Below, in pieces: positions 28,700 through 30,687 of a DNA stretch of 30,687 bases. The notes beneath the pieces are model-generated. The model was not told the DNA's origin, did not search any database, and saw only the letters and a program-made list of their open reading frames with translations. The position numbers were made by a program, and so were the translations under genes. Each line of letters begins with the position of its first letter. The stretch's first letter is position 1. The stretch is from a virus: positions 1-30,687 of IMG/VR virus record IMGVR_UViG_3300037189_004311. One strand, given 5' to 3'.

Positions 28700-30139
28700 A
28701 TGCCATATAAAGGATCAGGTAATTTAACTTCAGGAGAAAAAAAAGCTCTAGATAAAAGTTTTAGAGAAGGAGTTAAAAACTATGCTGCTAGTTTAGGAGT
28801 AAATTTACCTTTAGGGTCTGACGATTTTATTAGTTACATTCTTAGGGCGAATAATGTAAGCAATAAGAATGATCCTCAAAAAGTAGTTGATGATTATTTA
28901 AGAGATAAAAAAGGTTATTTAACAAGATACATTGAAAAAAGACTCTCTCTAAATATTTCTATTCTTGCAGGACAAAGTGGCGTAGGCGATCCTTTAACAA
29001 ACATAAACAAAGCTATTGAGTTTGGAAAAAATCATGTAAAAGAAATGCTTCCTTATTTACAAGAAGCAGGACTTTCTATTGAAGAAATTAATACTTTAAC
29101 AGTAAATTCTTTACAAAAAGGCGTTAGTGATTATCAAGCAGGAGTAGAAGCAATAGCTGCCATTCGCAATCAAGACGGTGGATGGCTTGATGCCGTAGCA
29201 GGTCCTATCATGGCGGTTACAGGTGCTATTGCCACAGGCGGTTTATCGTTAGCGCAACAAGTAGCATTTAATGCTGTTGGATCAGCATTGCAAGGTGGTG
29301 ATATTGAAACTATCTTGCGTAATTCATTAGCTACTTTAGCGGTAAATGAAATACCTGGATTTTTAGATACGATGAAAATATCTGTTAACGATCCTGCGAT
29401 GCAAGCAGTTATCGATAACGTAGCAAAACAAGCAACGGCAGCAGCAATTAAAGGTCAAGATATTAAAGCTGCGGCACTTGGTGGTTTAGCCGGTGGTGCT
29501 GTAGCTCAAGGTATTGCAACATCCGGTCAATTAGGTTCTTACAACGATCAAATTGCTAGAGCAGCAGGTGAATATGTACAAGGAAAAACTGCGGGATTAA
29601 GTGAAGAACAAGCACTTACTAGAGCATTAACTGGATTTATTTCTCAGACAGAAAAAGAACAAGCAAGAGAAAAGATTTTGCAAAAAGCAGAATCAGGTAC
29701 ATATACTGATCCTAGTAAACCAACACCACAACCAGGCACTTCCGAGTACAGAGCAATGGAAGAAAAAACACTTCCAACCGTTGAGGTTACTGGAGAAAGA
29801 TTTAAACCTACTTCTGCTGATAAATTAAGTATTGCAGATCAAAGCAAACAAGCTCAAGTTGGGGAAAAAGGTCAAAACAAAAACTTAGACCCAAGATACA
29901 GAGTGTTATTGTCTATATTAGATCAACCTTCTCTTACATCTCAGTTTACTCGCGGCACTCCTGGCGGTCAAAAATCATCAGTTACTACAACTGGTCAAGG
30001 CGCATCTCCTGGAACTTCTGCTTTAGCGCAAGCGTTGAGAACAGACACTAACGAAACTATTATTGCCGGTGATAAGAGTGGTAAACGCAAGGGATGGAAT
30101 TTAGAATCATTACGTTATATGGGGAATTCTGGAGGCTGA
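28700..30139 (+). CDS. Probable internal virion / ejection protein
   Basis: A 479-residue protein. The N-terminal half is charged and helical. Residues about 165-205 and 255-280 (GPIMAVTGAIATGGLSLAQQVAF, AAALGGLAGGAVAQGIATSG) are hydrophobic, glycine/alanine-rich segments of a type seen in proteins that insert in membranes during ejection. The last 150 residues are polar and disordered (TPQPGTSEYRAME, GQGASPGTSALAQ). Location before another internal protein gene suggests an ejection-complex part, but the assignment is inferred. Confidence 0.65.
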   Translation: MPYKGSGNLTSGEKKALDKSFREGVKNYAASLGVNLPLGSDDFISYILRANNVSNKNDPQKVVDDYLRDKKGYLTRYIEKRLSLNISILAGQSGVGDPLTNINKAIEFGKNHVKEMLPYLQEAGLSIEEINTLTVNSLQKGVSDYQAGVEAIAAIRNQDGGWLDAVAGPIMAVTGAIATGGLSLAQQVAFNAVGSALQGGDIETILRNSLATLAVNEIPGFLDTMKISVNDPAMQAVIDNVAKQATAAAIKGQDIKAAALGGLAGGAVAQGIATSGQLGSYNDQIARAAGEYVQGKTAGLSEEQALTRALTGFISQTEKEQAREKILQKAESGTYTDPSKPTPQPGTSEYRAMEEKTLPTVEVTGERFKPTSADKLSIADQSKQAQVGEKGQNKNLDPRYRVLLSILDQPSLTSQFTRGTPGGQKSSVTTTGQGASPGTSALAQALRTDTNETIIAGDKSGKRKGWNLESLRYMGNSGG

Positions 30140-30140
30140 T

Positions 30141-30687
30141 ATGACAAAGAAACTAGCTAAATTATTAAAAACTGACAGCATGGGCGATTTGGATACAAAA
30201 GTATTAGCTCAGATACTTAAATCTAAAGGTCGTAAGGGCGATACTATGCTTGCCCATATCAACCCTCAAGAAGCTGCTCTGCTCAAGAAAAGAGGCGGTT
30301 CAGGAACAGAAAACCCTGAAACAGGATTGCCTGAGTTTTTTGTAATTTCTGATGATTATGCTTATGGCTCAGATTATGCAAAAGCAAGCCCTTCAACTAA
30401 ATCATCTTTTTCATACGATGATGTTGATTTTGCTCCGACTACTGGAGAAAGTTTTTCTTTTCCATCGGTAAACAATTTTGATTCTAATTACTTTACTCCG
30501 GTAAACAATCTTAGTTCTGAATACTACACCGCCCCTCCTCCTTCTCAGCAATATTCTTTGTCTAAGGGAGATAATATTGGTTTGAATTACGGATCAACTG
30601 TAGGTTTGAAGCCAGAGGGATATTCACAATTATCTGCTCCTCAAGCAGCTATTCCGTTACCTTCGGCAGGTTCTGAATTTACGAGAG
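30141..30687 (+). CDS. Internal virion protein, cut at the window end
   Basis: Open to the last base; at least 182 residues. GGAGG lies five bases before the ATG. The hallmark stretch is KGRKGDTMLAHINPQEAALL (from about residue 29) followed by KKRGGSGTENPETGLPEFF. This combination is typical of internal or injection proteins of many podovirus-like phages; function is unclear. The rest visible is S/Y/P-rich and probably flexible (DYAYGSDYAKASPSTKSS, APPPSQQYSLSKG). The real length is beyond this window. Confidence 0.8.
   Translation, partial: MTKKLAKLLKTDSMGDLDTKVLAQILKSKGRKGDTMLAHINPQEAALLKKRGGSGTENPETGLPEFFVISDDYAYGSDYAKASPSTKSSFSYDDVDFAPTTGESFSFPSVNNFDSNYFTPVNNLSSEYYTAPPPSQQYSLSKGDNIGLNYGSTVGLKPEGYSQLSAPQAAIPLPSAGSEFTR

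Noticed and set aside
1-30687. Signs of lysogeny (integrase, excisionase, attachment site)
   Set aside because: No recombinase motifs or tRNA-like attachment sequence were found in the window; the unseen part cannot be judged.

Overview
The window is part of the genome of a tailed bacteriophage, most likely a short-tailed podovirus-type virus of a Gram-negative, probably proteobacterial host. It encodes a terminase large subunit, a portal, a major capsid protein, a gp11/gp12-like adaptor and nozzle pair, fibres and internal virion proteins, and I see no tail sheath, tape measure or baseplate genes. The host is inferred from strong AGGAG-type ribosome sites, a perfect sigma70-type promoter -10 box, DnaA boxes matching TTATCCACA, and an M15-type endolysin next to a small holin. 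No integrase, repressor/attP cassette, tRNA or CRISPR is visible, so a lytic life style is the simplest reading. Both window ends fall in genes that look like internal virion proteins (1..954 and 30141..30687). The window is therefore probably a slice of a circular or circularly permuted genome whose unseen part joins these two ends.

There are two opposed transcription units. The leftward (early) unit runs from 10640 down to 3425. It starts at a strong promoter (10697..10724) with an ArdC-type antirestriction protein, followed by a string of small unknown genes, several with a near-identical leader (GGAGATTAGAAAATG or close), and a rho-independent terminator at 8273..8304. A 540-base gap (7794..8332) carries four DnaA-box-like sites spaced 11-12 bp apart, an AT-rich stretch and two sets of tandem 9-bp and 8-bp repeats, and is a good origin candidate. 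Beyond it lies a recombination cassette: YqaJ-type exonuclease, RecT-type annealing protein, SSB-like protein and a PD-(D/E)XK-like protein, then a winged-helix protein, a glycosyltransferase, an HTH regulator and a 31-residue membrane peptide. No DNA polymerase, helicase or primase is in the window.

The rightward (late) unit begins at 11250, just after a structured non-coding region with a terminator (11178..11206). It holds small genes, the terminase large subunit, a DUF5672-type glycosyltransferase wedged between terminase and portal, the portal, two ultra-short basic peptides (13 and 14 residues), proline/glycine/methionine-rich and scaffold-like proteins, the major capsid protein, three small head proteins, the adaptor, the nozzle, a repeat-rich fibre, a glycine-rich tip protein, and internal virion proteins at the right edge. 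Through the unseen part it continues to 1..3444, where the lysis genes (holin-like and M15 endolysin), two short conserved basic proteins and a SAM methyltransferase end tail to tail against the early unit.

Most genes overlap by 1, 4 or a few more bases (ATGA, TAATG, GTGA), indicating tight translational coupling. Seven genes shorter than 60 codons, two tiny basic peptides and one gene open at the right edge were read directly from the bases.
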